DNA of 26,709 bases from Pelagophyceae sp. CCMP2097 (lineage: Eukaryota; Sar; Pelagophyceae), in the NCBI GenBank assembly GCA_026770575.1, contig MU657286.1, positions 24,397 through 51,105 on the forward strand, written 5' to 3'. The notes beneath the pieces were generated by a model. It had not been told where the DNA came from. It saw only the letters and a program-made list of their open reading frames with translations, and made no database searches. Shown one piece after another: positions 19,501-26,709 of this stretch (the first letter of the stretch is position 1; each line of letters starts with the position of its first letter). Both the position numbers and the translations under genes were made by a program.

Positions 19501-20201
19501 TCTCCACGTTTTCACCCACCCAACTTGCCAACACCGCCTGGGCTTTTGGAAAGGCGGGCGTTTCGGCGCCGGTGCTGTTCAAGGCTTTGGAGGAGGAGGT
19601 GATTGCGAAAGCGGAGGACTTGACCTCGAAAGACGTGGCAAGCACGGCGTGGGCGTTTTCGACGGTGCGAGGAGCCCGCGTAGAACACAAGCTCGTGTTC
19701 CAGGCTTTATCTCTCGAAGCGTTGGAGAAGATGAAGACGTTTCGGTCGGCGGAGCTCTCCATTCTGGCGCACGCCTTTGCGTTTGCGGGTTTCAAAGAGA
19801 AAGTCTTGGTCCTATACAACGCAATCGCCGCCGAGTCCCTCAAGAAGATGAAGAACTTCAATTCGAACGCGTTGGCCAACACGGCCCGGGCCTTTGCGAC
19901 GGCGGAAGTGGAAGCGCCCTTGTTGTACGACCGAATAGCGGCGCACTCTACTTTAAAGATTAAAACGTTCAACGCCGCGTCTTTAGCCAACACGGCCTGG
20001 GCCTTTGCAAAGGCGGGCGTCGAGGCGCCGCTCTTATTCGAGGCGATTGCGGACGAGGCTGTGGCGAAGATGGACACTTTTCATGAACAAGCGTTAATAG
20101 ACACGCAATGGGCTTTTGAAACGGCTAAGGTCGGAGCATCGACGCTCTTCCAAGCGCTGGCAGAGGTGCGACCACCCGACGCCGCCGAGAGGCCCGCGTA
20201 G
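13550..20201 (+). CDS. Tbc2-like / OPR-HPR-type organelle RNA-binding helical-repeat protein, repeat-filled introns
   Basis: Exons: 13550 to about 14120-14155, 14246 to about 14571-14583, 16509-16655, 16780-17103, 18799-18927, 19014-20201. About 19 copies of a 37-40-residue unit with core LANTAWAFATAGV-APxLF run through all exons. Joins inside the repeat prove they belong together: ELCKL|VWSFATAE across 17103/18799, and ACWAFAQ|AGAVLPDF across 18927/19014, both phase 0. Such repeats occur in Tbc2-like, octotricopeptide and heptatricopeptide proteins that bind plastid or mitochondrial RNA. The Arg/Ala-rich first 50 residues look like an organelle transit peptide. No RAP or nuclease domain is seen; the C-terminus ends after the last repeat (PPDAAERPA). 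Junctions 1/2 and 2/3 lack a good GT donor in the right phase. The exact start (ATG 13550, or a GTG at 13535) is uncertain. Length is about 890 residues. Confidence 0.82.
14200..14245 (+). repeat. 23-bp tandem duplication of a 3' splice site
   Basis: Two identical copies of CACGCC...GCAGACTAG (14200-14222 and 14223-14245) sit just before the second Tbc2-like exon. Each ends in a plausible CAGACTAG acceptor, giving two alternative 3' splice sites 23 nt apart. Only the second is immediately followed by the reading frame IVAAPALF. Confidence 0.85.
14646..14835 (+). mobile_element. Dispersed MITE-like repeat, copy 1
   Basis: It begins with CAGGAGCAGAGACGGGTTCG. It contains ACCCGCGGGTCTGGCCGTGG and GCGGGTTTGGTCGTT, both found again in copy 2 with small changes. 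The right end is degenerate (CCAGACCCGAAGACGCC). It lies near the 5' end of the large Tbc2-like intron. Confidence 0.6.
14850..16200. repeat. Intron-borne array of GGCCGTTTCGAGGGGCC-type repeats
   Basis: This lies inside the intron between the second and third Tbc2-like exons. The first two thirds are variants of CGTTTCGAGGGGCC and CTCGAAGGGCCG; from about 15650 they grade into CACTTGCAAGGCCTCTTTG, and from about 15950 into GAGCGACTGTCC. Several frames stay open on both strands. MITE-like copies flank the array on both sides. Confidence 0.8.
16205..16394 (+). mobile_element. Dispersed MITE-like repeat, copy 2
   Basis: It has the same orientation as copy 1. The left end (GAAGCAGGGACAAGTTCGGG) is a decayed form of the copy 1 start. 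The right end CGTTTCTGCTCCTG is the inverted complement of the family start CAGGAGCAGAAACG, so the element has terminal inverted repeats. ACCCGCGGGTCTGGCCGTGG is identical to copy 1. No coding capacity. Confidence 0.6.
16451..16491 (+). repeat. 23-bp-period duplication GGACGCTTGGAAGCAGCC
   Basis: Identical 18-mers at 16451-16468 and 16474-16491, just upstream of the acceptor for the third Tbc2-like exon. Confidence 0.8.
17200..18520. repeat. Intron-borne array of GACGGTCCGACGGCGG-type repeats
   Basis: This fills most of the 1695-nt intron 17104-18798. Units are variants of GACGGTCCGA, GGCCCCTCGACGGTC and AAAGACGGACCG, spaced 10-20 bp apart. At its left edge (17151-17170) lies the near-palindrome CCGTACGGGATGCCGTACGG. 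The motif family is distinct from those of the other two large introns. Confidence 0.8.
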
Positions 20202-20402
20202 GCCCCGAGGCCCGCCGACGCGGCCCTCGTAGGCCTCGCGCAACGATTCGCCCAAGCGCGCAGTGCCGCACGACGACGCTTCGCCTGCGCCCAAGATCCC
20301 GCCGTAAAAAATGTGCGCCGACTTGGGCGCGTCGCATCGGGGAAGCGTGTCCCGCTGGTGAGGGGACAGCGCCGCGAGTGGGTCTGCGCCGACTCGTGGC
20401 CA
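20094..20402 (-). CDS. Probable exon of an unrecognised minus-strand gene
   Basis: After a CTCAG acceptor the minus strand reads WPRVGADPLAALSPHQRD...CDAPKSAHIFYGGILGAG...GTARLGESLREAYEGRVGG. It has strong G/C third-position bias and natural composition, unlike the arginine-rich frames on the other strand. The open frame ends at 20094, so it would overlap the last 108 coding bases of the Tbc2-like gene in antisense unless it splices out earlier. I do not recognise the family; FYGGILGAG hints at an enzyme loop but no function can be assigned. It may belong with the exons at 20760-21113 and 23220-23826. Confidence 0.4.
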   Translation of the reverse strand, partial: WPRVGADPLAALSPHQRDTLPRCDAPKSAHIFYGGILGAGEASSCGTARLGESLREAYEGRVGGPRGLRGPLGGVGWSHLCQRLEERRCSDLSRFKSPLRVY

Positions 20403-20565
20403 CTGAGGACACGGGGCGCGCCCGCGGAATATGGCGCGCGAGAGGACACCGGGCGAGAGGACACCGGGCGCGCCCGCGCAATATGGCGCGGTGCGGGCCT
20501 CTTTTGCGTCCGAGGCGGCGGCGGACGCCGCGCCGGCGGGCTTCCGGCGCGGCGAGTACGTGTCG

Positions 20566-20634
20566 CAGTTTTGCGGCGAAATTTCGGGCAGTTTTGCGGC
20601 GAATTTTCGGGCAGTTTTGCGGCGAAATTTCGGG
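20566..20634 (+). repeat. Three 23-bp tandem units
   Basis: Units at 20566-20588, 20589-20611 and 20612-20634, each CAGTTTTGCGGCGAAATTTC plus GGG, with one internal difference in the second. Located between the two minus-strand exon candidates. Confidence 0.9.
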
Positions 20635-20759
20635 CAGCGCGGGAGATCGCGCGGTCACTCGCGCGAGGGTGGTTCCGTGGGCGAGTCGGCGGAGGAGAGG
20701 TCGCGGCATCGTCGCCAGGGGCATTGCTTATTAAAGTGTAGAGCCATCGCTGGAGCACT

Positions 20760-21113
20760 CGCGATGATGGATTCGACGGGTGGCTCGACGGGCGGAGCAA
20801 AGACGGCGGGCTCCTCGTACAAAACCCGACGCGTGGACCGGCGAGGCACAGTGACGAGCCGTCGAGGCACAGCGAAGAGCCGCCGATGCCGCAGAGACTG
20901 CCAAGCCTGTAATGTACGATCGCAGCCTCGGGCCGGACAGCCTCGCGTCGTCCAGGACCGTCTTGGGTCGGAGAGGGCACTAAAGGGCGGTTCGCGGTCG
21001 GGACCGTCGATCGTTGCCGGCCACTTTGCGCGCGGCGCCGGCGCCGAGCCGTCGTGCCACGCCGTGAGCAAAGCGTCGACGGCCCGCATGGGCCGGAAGC
21101 AGGGCCGATGCAA
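20760..21113 (-). CDS. Probable exon(s) of an unrecognised minus-strand gene
   Basis: The minus strand reads RAVDALLTAWHDGSAPAPR...KWPATIDGPDREPPFSALSD and further on VLYEEPAVFAPPVEPPVESI. Third codon positions are nearly all G or C, and the composition is far more protein-like than that of the plus strand, which is a run of basic residues. The two segments lie in one open frame, but the Arg-rich stretch between them may be an intron. No start, family or catalytic motif is recognised. It probably belongs to the same transcript as 20094-20402; splice joins were not resolved. Confidence 0.4.
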
Positions 21114-21220
21114 CCGTTCCTTTCGATGATGCTTCAGCTGCCAGACGACCGCAGCGCGACTGCGGACCGCAAAGGCGACTGCAGACCGCAGGATAGTTGC
21201 CGCGTGGGCTATTGGCTTAT

Positions 21221-21482
21221 GGGGTCCAACCTACCCAATATGGGGTATGGGGCCCCATGTGGGGTCCCATATTGGGTCCCGTGGGGCGGCGGGGTCTTGG
21301 GCGTCGTCCGGGCGGCTCGGCGTCGACGGCCTCGGGCTCGGCGGCTCGTCGTCTTCGTCGTCCTCGGATGGCTCGCCGAGCCCTTGGTGTCGCCCGCGCA
21401 GCTCCGTATGGGGCCCCACGGGGCCGTATGGGGTCCAGCCTACCCAATATAGGCTCATGGGGCCCCATATGGGGCCCCATAC
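21221..21482. repeat. Palindrome-rich TATGGGGCCCCATA cluster
   Basis: A 21-bp sequence beginning GGGGTCCARCCTACCC recurs at 21221-21241 and 21430-21450 with one difference. CCCAATATGGG (21234-21244) and CCCATATTGGG (21266-21276) are inverted arms around ATGGGGCCCCAT. More ATGGGGCCCCATATGGGG copies lie at 21456-21482. Between them the minus strand reads an acidic stretch (EPSEDDEDDEPPSPRPSTP), which could be an exon but is low complexity. Confidence 0.65.
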
Positions 21483-21589
21483 GGCAACCCAGGGATCGAC
21501 CCGTACGACGAATTCTTCGCGCGGGCGTGGTGCTCGAGGCGCTGTGAGGGCAGCGAGGCGCCCTTTGGCACCGTCGAGAGCAGCCCAGG

Positions 21590-21800
21590 CACAGGATTAG
21601 GGACAGTGTCTTCGGGCCGGGTCGGGTATTTCATGTGTGCCGACCCCTCGGGTCGTGGGTCGGTCGAACGACCGAAACCCGTCCTCCGGACCGAGTCACG
21701 CCGGCTGACCAGCGGGTCGCGGGCCGGTCGGGTCGACACGCGCAGAATCCGGGTCGGGTCGGGTGCGGGTCGGGTTCGGGTCGTACCCGTGCTTAAGAGC
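21590..21800 (-). mobile_element. Dispersed MITE-like repeat, copy 3 (inverted)
   Basis: The complement of this stretch carries GGGTTTCGGTCGTTCGACCG, GGGGTCGGCACA and ACCCGACCCGG in the same order as the right half of copies 1 and 2. Its plus-strand start (CAGGATTAGGGACAGTGTC) is a decayed family end. It contains runs of GGGTCGGGT. Boundaries are approximate. Confidence 0.5.
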
Positions 21801-22499
21801 CCCTTCCAGAGAGCCAGCGCACTCGTAACGTCGACGCCGCTCGCGACCGCGCGGCCCGAAGCCTATATGATACACACGAATAGGAAAACCCGACAATTTT
21901 GTAGAAAACCCGGTGCGCGGCCACGGCGGGCTGCGACGGGCGAGTGCATCGAGGGACGGACCGATGAATATAGTAGGCGCTCCCTCGCTCTGATCCAGGG
22001 CCACGGAGCTCTGATCCACGGCCACAGCGTGGGGCTTTGGACGAAGGGGCCTTGGACGGTGCTTTCGAGTCTGGCGGACACGCTGCGCCGGAAGAATGCA
22101 ATTGAATCGACAGACGGAGGATTCGACCTGGCTCGCCGGCCTCTGATCCTGCGCAGCCTGAGCCGCTGCGTTGCATATGGCGTTCATGGCATTTGATGCA
22201 ACATAGCATATGGGATGCCATATAGAACCATGGGATGCCACATAGAATCCGGAATCTCACAGGGGCGACGGCGTTCCAGCGGGCTGCCCTATGCGGTGGC
22301 GCCCGGACCCGCGGCGGTAGAGCCCCATCGAAGCAAGTCGAGTGTTTGGAATGTCTTATCCGTGGGTTTCGCCTTTGCCACGCCCGTCGGGTTTCGGGTC
22401 GGGGCCGGGGCCAGACCGCAAGATCAACCCGTACGACGAGTGCGTGCGCGAAGACGCGTTCGCCGCATGGGTGTGGTGTCCGAGAGGCAGCGACCCCGC
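21801..22499. other. Unresolved region, possible plus-strand exons
   Basis: The plus strand reads GPWTVLSSLADTLRRKNAIE near 22050 and INPYDECVREDAFAAWVW from 22433 after a GCAAG acceptor-like site. Both have protein-like composition and G/C third positions. A related start, IDPYDEFFARAW, lies at 21495. A run of GGGATGCCATAT-type short repeats is at 22190-22240. I cannot link these into a gene or choose the strand with confidence. Confidence 0.3.
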
Positions 22500-23175
22500 C
22501 TCGAAACCGCCTCGAGACGGTTCTCGTGACGGCTTCGAGACGGTCCCAAGACGGCCTCTTGACAGGCTCGACGGCCTCAATGCAGTCCTCGAGACGGCCC
22601 TTAAGACGGTCCTTGAGATGGCCCTCGAGACGGCCCTCGAGACGGCCGCGAGGTGGTCTTCGAGACGGCCCTCGATACGACGTTGAGACTGCCCTCGCGA
22701 CGGTCCTGAAGACGGTCCTTCAGAGGGCCCTTGAGACGGTCTCAAGACGGCCTTTGAGGCTGTCCTCTCGATGGCCTCGAGATAGCCCAAAGGTCCTCAA
22801 GACAGCCCCAAGACGCCCTTGAGACGGCCCTCGAGACGGTCCCGGAGGCGGCCACGTGGCGGTCTTCGAGATGAACTCTCGAATGTCCCAAGACACCCGC
22901 GAGACGGTCCTCGAGGCGACAATGGAGACGGCCTTGAGACAACCTCAAGACGGGGTCCTCAAGAAGTCCTCGAAGTTCTTCTCAAGAAGGTCCTCGAGGC
23001 GGTCCCTCTGGACGGCCCTCGAGACGAGGCCGGGGCCCTCTATACGAGTCTGAAGACGGCCATGAGACGGGGTCCTGAAGACGGGGACGGTCCTCGAGAC
23101 AGCCTCGAGATGACCCCGCGGCAGTCCGAGGAGAGGGTTCTGCAGACCCCCCTAAAGACGGCCCCAAGACGGGCC
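22500..23175. repeat. Array of GAGACGGTCCTCGAGACGGCC-type 12-bp repeats
   Basis: The array is built on ACGGCCCTCGAG and ACGGTCCTCGAG with many variants, about 675 bp. It resembles the arrays inside the three large introns, so it is probably intronic too, but its host gene is unresolved. The same 12-mer occurs twice at 2148-2171. Confidence 0.8.
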
Positions 23176-23219
23176 CTTAACACTTTTCGGAGCGCCGCGG
23201 CCCAGACACCACTGGACAC

Positions 23220-23826
23220 CCGAAGCGCGAAATGCCCCGCGCGCAGGCGAGCGCCCCGTCGACGAGCGCCTGAGCGACATCGCCGAGGCGGCCGCGTGAC
23301 GCGCCGGGGCCCCGAATCGGTCCCCGACTTTGGTCCTTCTTCAAGTTCTTCTATCATGCGCTCCAATGAGGCTGCTCAAGCCAACAGACGAGGCCGCCGC
23401 GGCTCGATCCCACACAATAGCTGTTTCGTGCCGCCCTGAAGGCACCGCGACTTGTCCTGCGCCGGATCCATCTCGACCTCGCGCTTGGTGAAACGACAGC
23501 GGGTGAGCCATGTCGCCTAGGGGGCGCTATGCAAAGTATTGGCTCCGCCGCCCTTCTTTTCGTCGTCACGGTATATGGTGGGTTCTCTCGCTATGGGCGT
23601 GCATCGGAGCTCTCACGCGCCGCTTGGACGTGGAGTGCGCGAAGTAGATGGGGAGCATGCGGCCGTGGAACTCCGTGTAGGCCACAGGGCGCTCGTCGCG
23701 GATTTGCCACAGGGACCGTGGGGACCTCGTCGGAGGGACCTTCGCAGGCCTCCGGCGCGCCTCACCGAGGGCCGTCGGCAGGAGCGCGACCGGCCGGTGC
23801 TCTCCACGTGAATCGCTAAACTTCAA
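23220..23826 (-). CDS. Unrecognised minus-strand gene, three exon pieces
   Basis: Piece 1 (23826-23617) reads LWQIRDERPVAYTEFHGRML-PIYFAHSTSKRR and ends at a GTGAGA donor. Piece 2 starts after CCCTAG at 23516 in matching phase: ATWLTRCRFTKREVEMDPAQ-DKSRCLQGGTKQL. Piece 3 (23350-23220) starts after GATAG and reads KNLKKDQSRGPIRGPGASRG-RLGDVAQALVDGALACARGI, then a GTGTCC donor. The first join (100-nt intron) is phase-perfect; the second is not resolved. There is no start codon in frame before piece 1, so the 5' end is missing or lost next to the divergent MYND copy. I do not recognise the family, and no function is claimed. Confidence 0.42.
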
Positions 23827-23829
23827 GAT

Positions 23830-23849
23830 ACGGGTATCTTGATACCCGT
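23830..23849. other. Short perfect hairpin
   Basis: ACGGGTATC, a TT loop, then GATACCCGT: a 9-bp stem between the minus-strand exon piece and the divergent MYND gene. It could be a regulatory dyad or a transposon-end relic. Confidence 0.6.
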
Positions 23850-23912
23850 TCGTTGAACTTACGACCGCACGAGATCAGGCCGTCGGGCGGGCGGCTCCGA
23901 GGACCGCGACCG

Positions 23913-24143
23913 ATGGGAGACGCGCCGGCCACCGCCGTCCCGAAGCCATGCTGCGTCTGCGACGCGCCGGGCGGCAAGCACTGCACTAAGTGCAAATCGC
24001 GCCACTACTGCTCGAAAAAGTGCCAGCTCGTAGACTGGAAGCCTGAGGAGGGCGGGCACAAGGAGCAGTGCAAACAGCTCGCCGTCAAATTTCAGGACCG
24101 GCTCCTCGACAAGGGCCCCGAAGGGGCCGGCGGCTATTACTAA
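23913..24143 (+). pseudogene. Truncated MYND zinc-finger gene, cut by a TIR element
   Basis: The first 66 or so residues closely match the N-terminus of the gene at 234-1262. Both share TAVPKPCCVCDAP, GKHC-x-KCKSRHYCSK and CQLVDWK...FQDRLLD, and all eight MYND ligands are kept. A two-residue insertion (PE) follows the LVDWK motif. Right after FQDRLLD, where the intact copy goes on to a RING and Sel1 repeats, the sequence enters the left terminal repeat of the element at 24111. The frame then stops at 24141-24143 with the tail KGPEGAGGYY. The stop codon lies within the terminal repeat. Downstream of the element I see no RING or Sel1 coding sequence. A 76-residue stand-alone MYND peptide could still be made, but a disrupted gene is more likely. 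The start ATG at 23913 matches the paralogue. Confidence 0.85.
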
Positions 24144-24682
24144 CTAAGGATTGTTTCCACTTTTACCATACGACTCGGCTCGCCCCGCCAACGCCGACGC
24201 GGCGCAACGGCGCGCAACATGGTCTTTGCGGCGGCCGCTGCGTTGTCACCAGTCAATTTGTTTGAAAATCACCGCAATTTACGAAAATCACCGCAATATT
24301 TTCAAAAATCATCAAATTTAAACTTTTGGAAATTTTAGACGCCACTTAGCGCATTCGACGCGCGCTGACACGGCGAGTCCGAGTCCGCTACTTTTAGCGT
24401 GTTTAGCGATAAACGGCATTTTCAGCGATAAACGTCATTCGACGTTTTTTACAACGGCTTTTTGGTTACTATGTTATACGCGGTCCGACAAAGCTCGGGG
24501 CGAAAAAAGTACGCAGGGCACGACGCGTTTAATTAGGGCTACGACAGGTGAAGGGGGTCCCAACACCCAAATCGGCCTTTTTAAAAAAAACGTCAGGAAC
24601 GTTCTTCAGATCGTTAAAATTTGAAGGGTAAAAGTGGAAAAATCCTTAGATAGTAATAAGCGCCGGCCCCTGCGGGGCCCTT
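24111..24682. mobile_element. 572-bp non-autonomous TIR element
   Basis: 24111-24167 and 24627-24682 are inverted repeats of 56-57 bp with about four mismatches and one gap (AAGGGCCCCG...TCCACTTTTACC). The interior is strikingly AT-rich and carries two GAAAATCACCGCAAT units (24266-24297) and two AGCGATAAACGNCATT units near 24405-24440. There is no transposase frame. A target-site duplication is not certain; a palindromic GGGCCC at both ends is possible. Composition and position mark it as an insertion into the MYND copy. Confidence 0.8.
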
Positions 24683-25578
24683 CCAATTCGCGCGGTTCGC
24701 GCCGGCCGCCGGAGCACGGTGGAGCATGCTCTGACGCCGCTGGGCCTCTGTCTTCTCCGCCGTGTCCGGGTTTCCTCCGCGTTTCCCCACGTGGCGACTC
24801 TGCGCTCGACGCACCGTTTGGCTCCTAACGGGAGAAGCAACGGGGGCAGTTGCGGAGGCCAAAGTGGGCCACTCGGGAGCAAGGCCCCTCCGGCCGCGCG
24901 GCCCTTTTTGAGGTCCCTGCCGTGACAGTGCCGTCAAGGTCCTTTGTTCAAGTCTTTTGTCGCTCCCTCGTTTGAAGAGGGCGTGCGTTCGAGGTCGTGC
25001 GTCGCATCGAGCGGCCGGACGTTTTTGAACGGGCGAAACGACGGGCATCGGCCGAAGTGCGACGCCGGAAGTCGCACCTCATTGCACCTCGCTTGAAAAG
25101 TTGGAGCGGACCGGCATCCCGTACGCGCATGGCCAACGCCAACGCGCCAGCGTGCCCCTTTTGCCCCAGCGGTACCACTTCACGGGTGCGCACGCCCTGA
25201 CTGTTGGCTCGAGCAGCCTCAGTGGAGCCGTAGTTAGGAGGGGTGTCGGGGGAGAAAGGTGTTAGAGTGGATGGCTTTGTGTTCTTGTTGGGCGACTTTG
25301 CTGGGCGACGTCTCGGCGTCTACGCTGCCGAGACACGTCCTTTGTGAACGCTTACCCGCACTGCGGTGCGCGGCGCCGTTGGCAAGGGCGGCGGCACCGG
25401 CGCGACGCAAGGTGTCCGTCGGCGGAGAACGCGCGCATCAACGCGTCGCGGCGCCCTCGCACACGCCCACGCGCGGGAACGCGCCGCCGCCCTTGAGCGC
25501 GCGGCGGCCCGCAAAGACGCAGCTGCCCGACGGGCAGTCCGCGCCCGAGGAGCACGGCACCTCGGCCGTCGACGGTAC
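24683..25578. other. Intergenic, possible coding relic
   Basis: No gene is clear. The plus strand reads FEVVRRIERPDVFERAKRR (24985-25041) and, in another frame, LEKLERTGIPYAHGQRQR and LLPQRYHFTGAHALTV (25095-25205). These are protein-like but frame-shifted relative to each other and match no family I recognise. They could be exons or a decayed gene. The rest is GC-rich with no structure I can name. Confidence 0.25.
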
Positions 25579-26709
25579 CTACGCGGGCGTGCGTGCGCGC
25601 CGGCGGCGCTTGGCGGGCTGCCTCACCGGCGTGGCTGTCGTTCCGAAAATGATGATGATTTCCTCGAACGTCGACGCCTCGATGGCGGCCACCGACTCGC
25701 TTACCTTGGTGGCTGCGAATACACCGTTGCCCGCGAGGATGGTTTCGACCGATTTGGCCAGCCGGTCGTCGAGGGCGCCGCTCGTGATGGAAGTCGTGAG
25801 GCTCAATTTCAGCGCGTTGCCGGTTGCCGTCGAGTCGCTGCCGGCTCCGACCGTGACCACGAAGCTCACGCGGACGTCGCCCTCGGCGAGGATGCCTTCG
25901 TCGAGGAGCGACCGCCGCCCGGCGACGACGTCGAATACCTCCAGGTCAGTGATCTGCGACGTGTCCGTGATCGCGCCCGTTGCCTCGACGATGATGACGA
26001 CGAGCTCCGCCTTGGCGGCGGCGTCAAAGTCGGCGGCTCGACCAGTGAACGTCCTTCCGTCGAGGACGAATCCCGACTGCATCTTCACCCCCGGCATCGG
26101 CGCGGGCGTGAGCGTGAGAGCGGGCGTCGGCATGGGCGTCGGCAGCGCGGTCGGAACGGCCGTCGGCGACTCCGTGGGCGCAGCCGTCGGCGACGCCGTG
26201 GGAGCGGCCGTCGGCGTGGCCGTGGGCGCAGCCGTGGGAGCGGCCGTCGGCGACTCCGTGGGCGCAGCCGTCGGCGACGCCGTGGGAGCGAACGTCGGCG
26301 CGGCCGTGGGAGCGGCCGTCGGCGACTCCGTGGGCGCAGCCGTCGGCGACGCCGTGGGAGCGAACGTCGGCGCGGCTGTGGGAGCGGCCGTCGGCGACGC
26401 CGTGGGTGCAGCCGTGGGAGCGGCCGTGGGCGACGCCGTGGGAGCGAACGTTGGCGCGGCCGTCGGCGACTCCGTGGACGCAGCCGTCGTACAGGCTGAG
26501 GCGCGGCCGTCTAGTTGGACACCGCAGCTGCTCCACTTGCAGAGCGATTCATCGAACGCGAATCGCGTGTTGACCGTCGTCGCGATGCACCAGCCAAGGT
26601 TTTGATCGAATACTCTGGCCTAGAGGTCTGATGGAACGGCACGATGGGCCAGGCGAGATCAACACATGGTTCCAAGATGACTCCAGAGGGCCTTCTCCAC
26701 GACGCCGGT
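25579..26709 (-). CDS. Secreted Ala/Ser-Pro-Thr repeat protein with C-terminal SEA-like domain (5' end off window)
   Basis: The main exon, 26619-25579, follows a CTCTAG acceptor and encodes 346 residues. First comes a Cys-containing segment (LGWCIATTVN, SLCKWSSCG, SACTT). Next is a long mucin-like run of 4-residue units APTA/SPTA/ESPT/FAPT (about 26485-26120). After GVKMQSGFVLDG comes a domain with alternating strands and helices of the SEA/ferredoxin-like type common in stramenopile surface proteins (FTGRAADFDAAAKAELVVII, DLEVFDVVAGRRSLLDEG, VRVSFVVTVG). The tail is basic (PAKRRRRARTPA). An earlier exon continues beyond the window end (donor at about 26666-26668). Pro/Thr repeats suggest dense O-glycosylation and an extracellular or cell-wall place. 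The domain call rests on pattern only, and a signal peptide cannot be seen. Confidence 0.65.
26135..26490. repeat. 12-bp coding repeat with 72-bp higher-order unit
   Basis: Units of GCCGTGGGAGCG type (encoding APTx on the minus strand) are arranged in a 72-bp block duplicated almost exactly at 26234-26305 and 26306-26377. The recent block duplication suggests length variation between alleles. The plus-strand frame gives a false Gly-Val repeat protein. Confidence 0.85.

Noticed and set aside
20566..20634. CRISPR-like direct repeats
   Set aside because: The 23-bp units are contiguous with no spacers, and the genome is clearly eukaryotic with spliceosomal introns.
25259..26605. 448-codon plus-strand frame with Gly-Val-Ala repeats
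   Set aside because: The minus strand gives APT/SPT repeats joined to a credible SEA-like domain and a Cys-rich segment with a splice acceptor. The plus frame is the mirror of that repeat and has no domain.

Overview
The window looks like nuclear DNA of a eukaryotic microalga, most likely a pelagophyte such as Aureococcus or a close relative. This is an inference from gene content and gene structure, not from a database match. The evidence is GC-rich DNA, many short spliceosomal introns with GTGAGT or GTGCG(T/G) donors, a MYND/RING/Sel1 protein, a STE11-type MAP3 kinase, a GT61 glycosyltransferase next to (probably fused to) a PAPS-dependent sulfotransferase, a long Tbc2-like organelle RNA-binding repeat protein, and a secreted Ala/Ser-Pro-Thr repeat protein. 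Most real genes are broken into exons, so simple open frames badly misrepresent them. I rebuilt exon chains by hand from splice signals, phase and protein-family motifs.

Layout. 0.2-1.3 kb (-): intact MYND-RING-Sel1 gene. 1.3-3.1 kb: intergenic, with small repeats. 3.1-4.8 kb (-): five-exon MAP3 kinase. 4.8-6.6 kb: intergenic, partly AT-rich, with a tRNA-like A-tailed element, 50-bp repeats and a 671-bp segment bounded by 42-bp perfect inverted repeats. 6.6-12.8 kb (+): GT61 exons followed in phase by sulfotransferase exons, interrupted by a 1.55-kb repeat-filled intron. 13.5-20.2 kb (+): one Tbc2-like gene of about 19 helical repeats, with two introns of about 1.9 and 1.7 kb, each filled with its own short-repeat array. 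20.1-23.8 kb: minus-strand exon pieces of one or more unrecognised genes, another repeat array and dispersed repeats. 23.9-24.7 kb (+): a second MYND gene cut off by a 572-bp terminal-inverted-repeat element. 25.6-26.7 kb (-): 3' part of a secreted Pro/Thr-repeat protein running off the window.

Biology. GT61 plus sulfotransferase suggests Golgi synthesis of a sulfated glycan, and the Pro/Thr-repeat protein would suit the same extracellular matrix (inference). The Tbc2-like protein should act on organelle RNA. The most striking architectural feature is that the large introns are built from degenerate 12-15-bp repeats whose sequence differs from intron to intron, alongside small inverted-repeat elements. 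The arrays stay open in several frames on both strands, so they generate long false ORFs.
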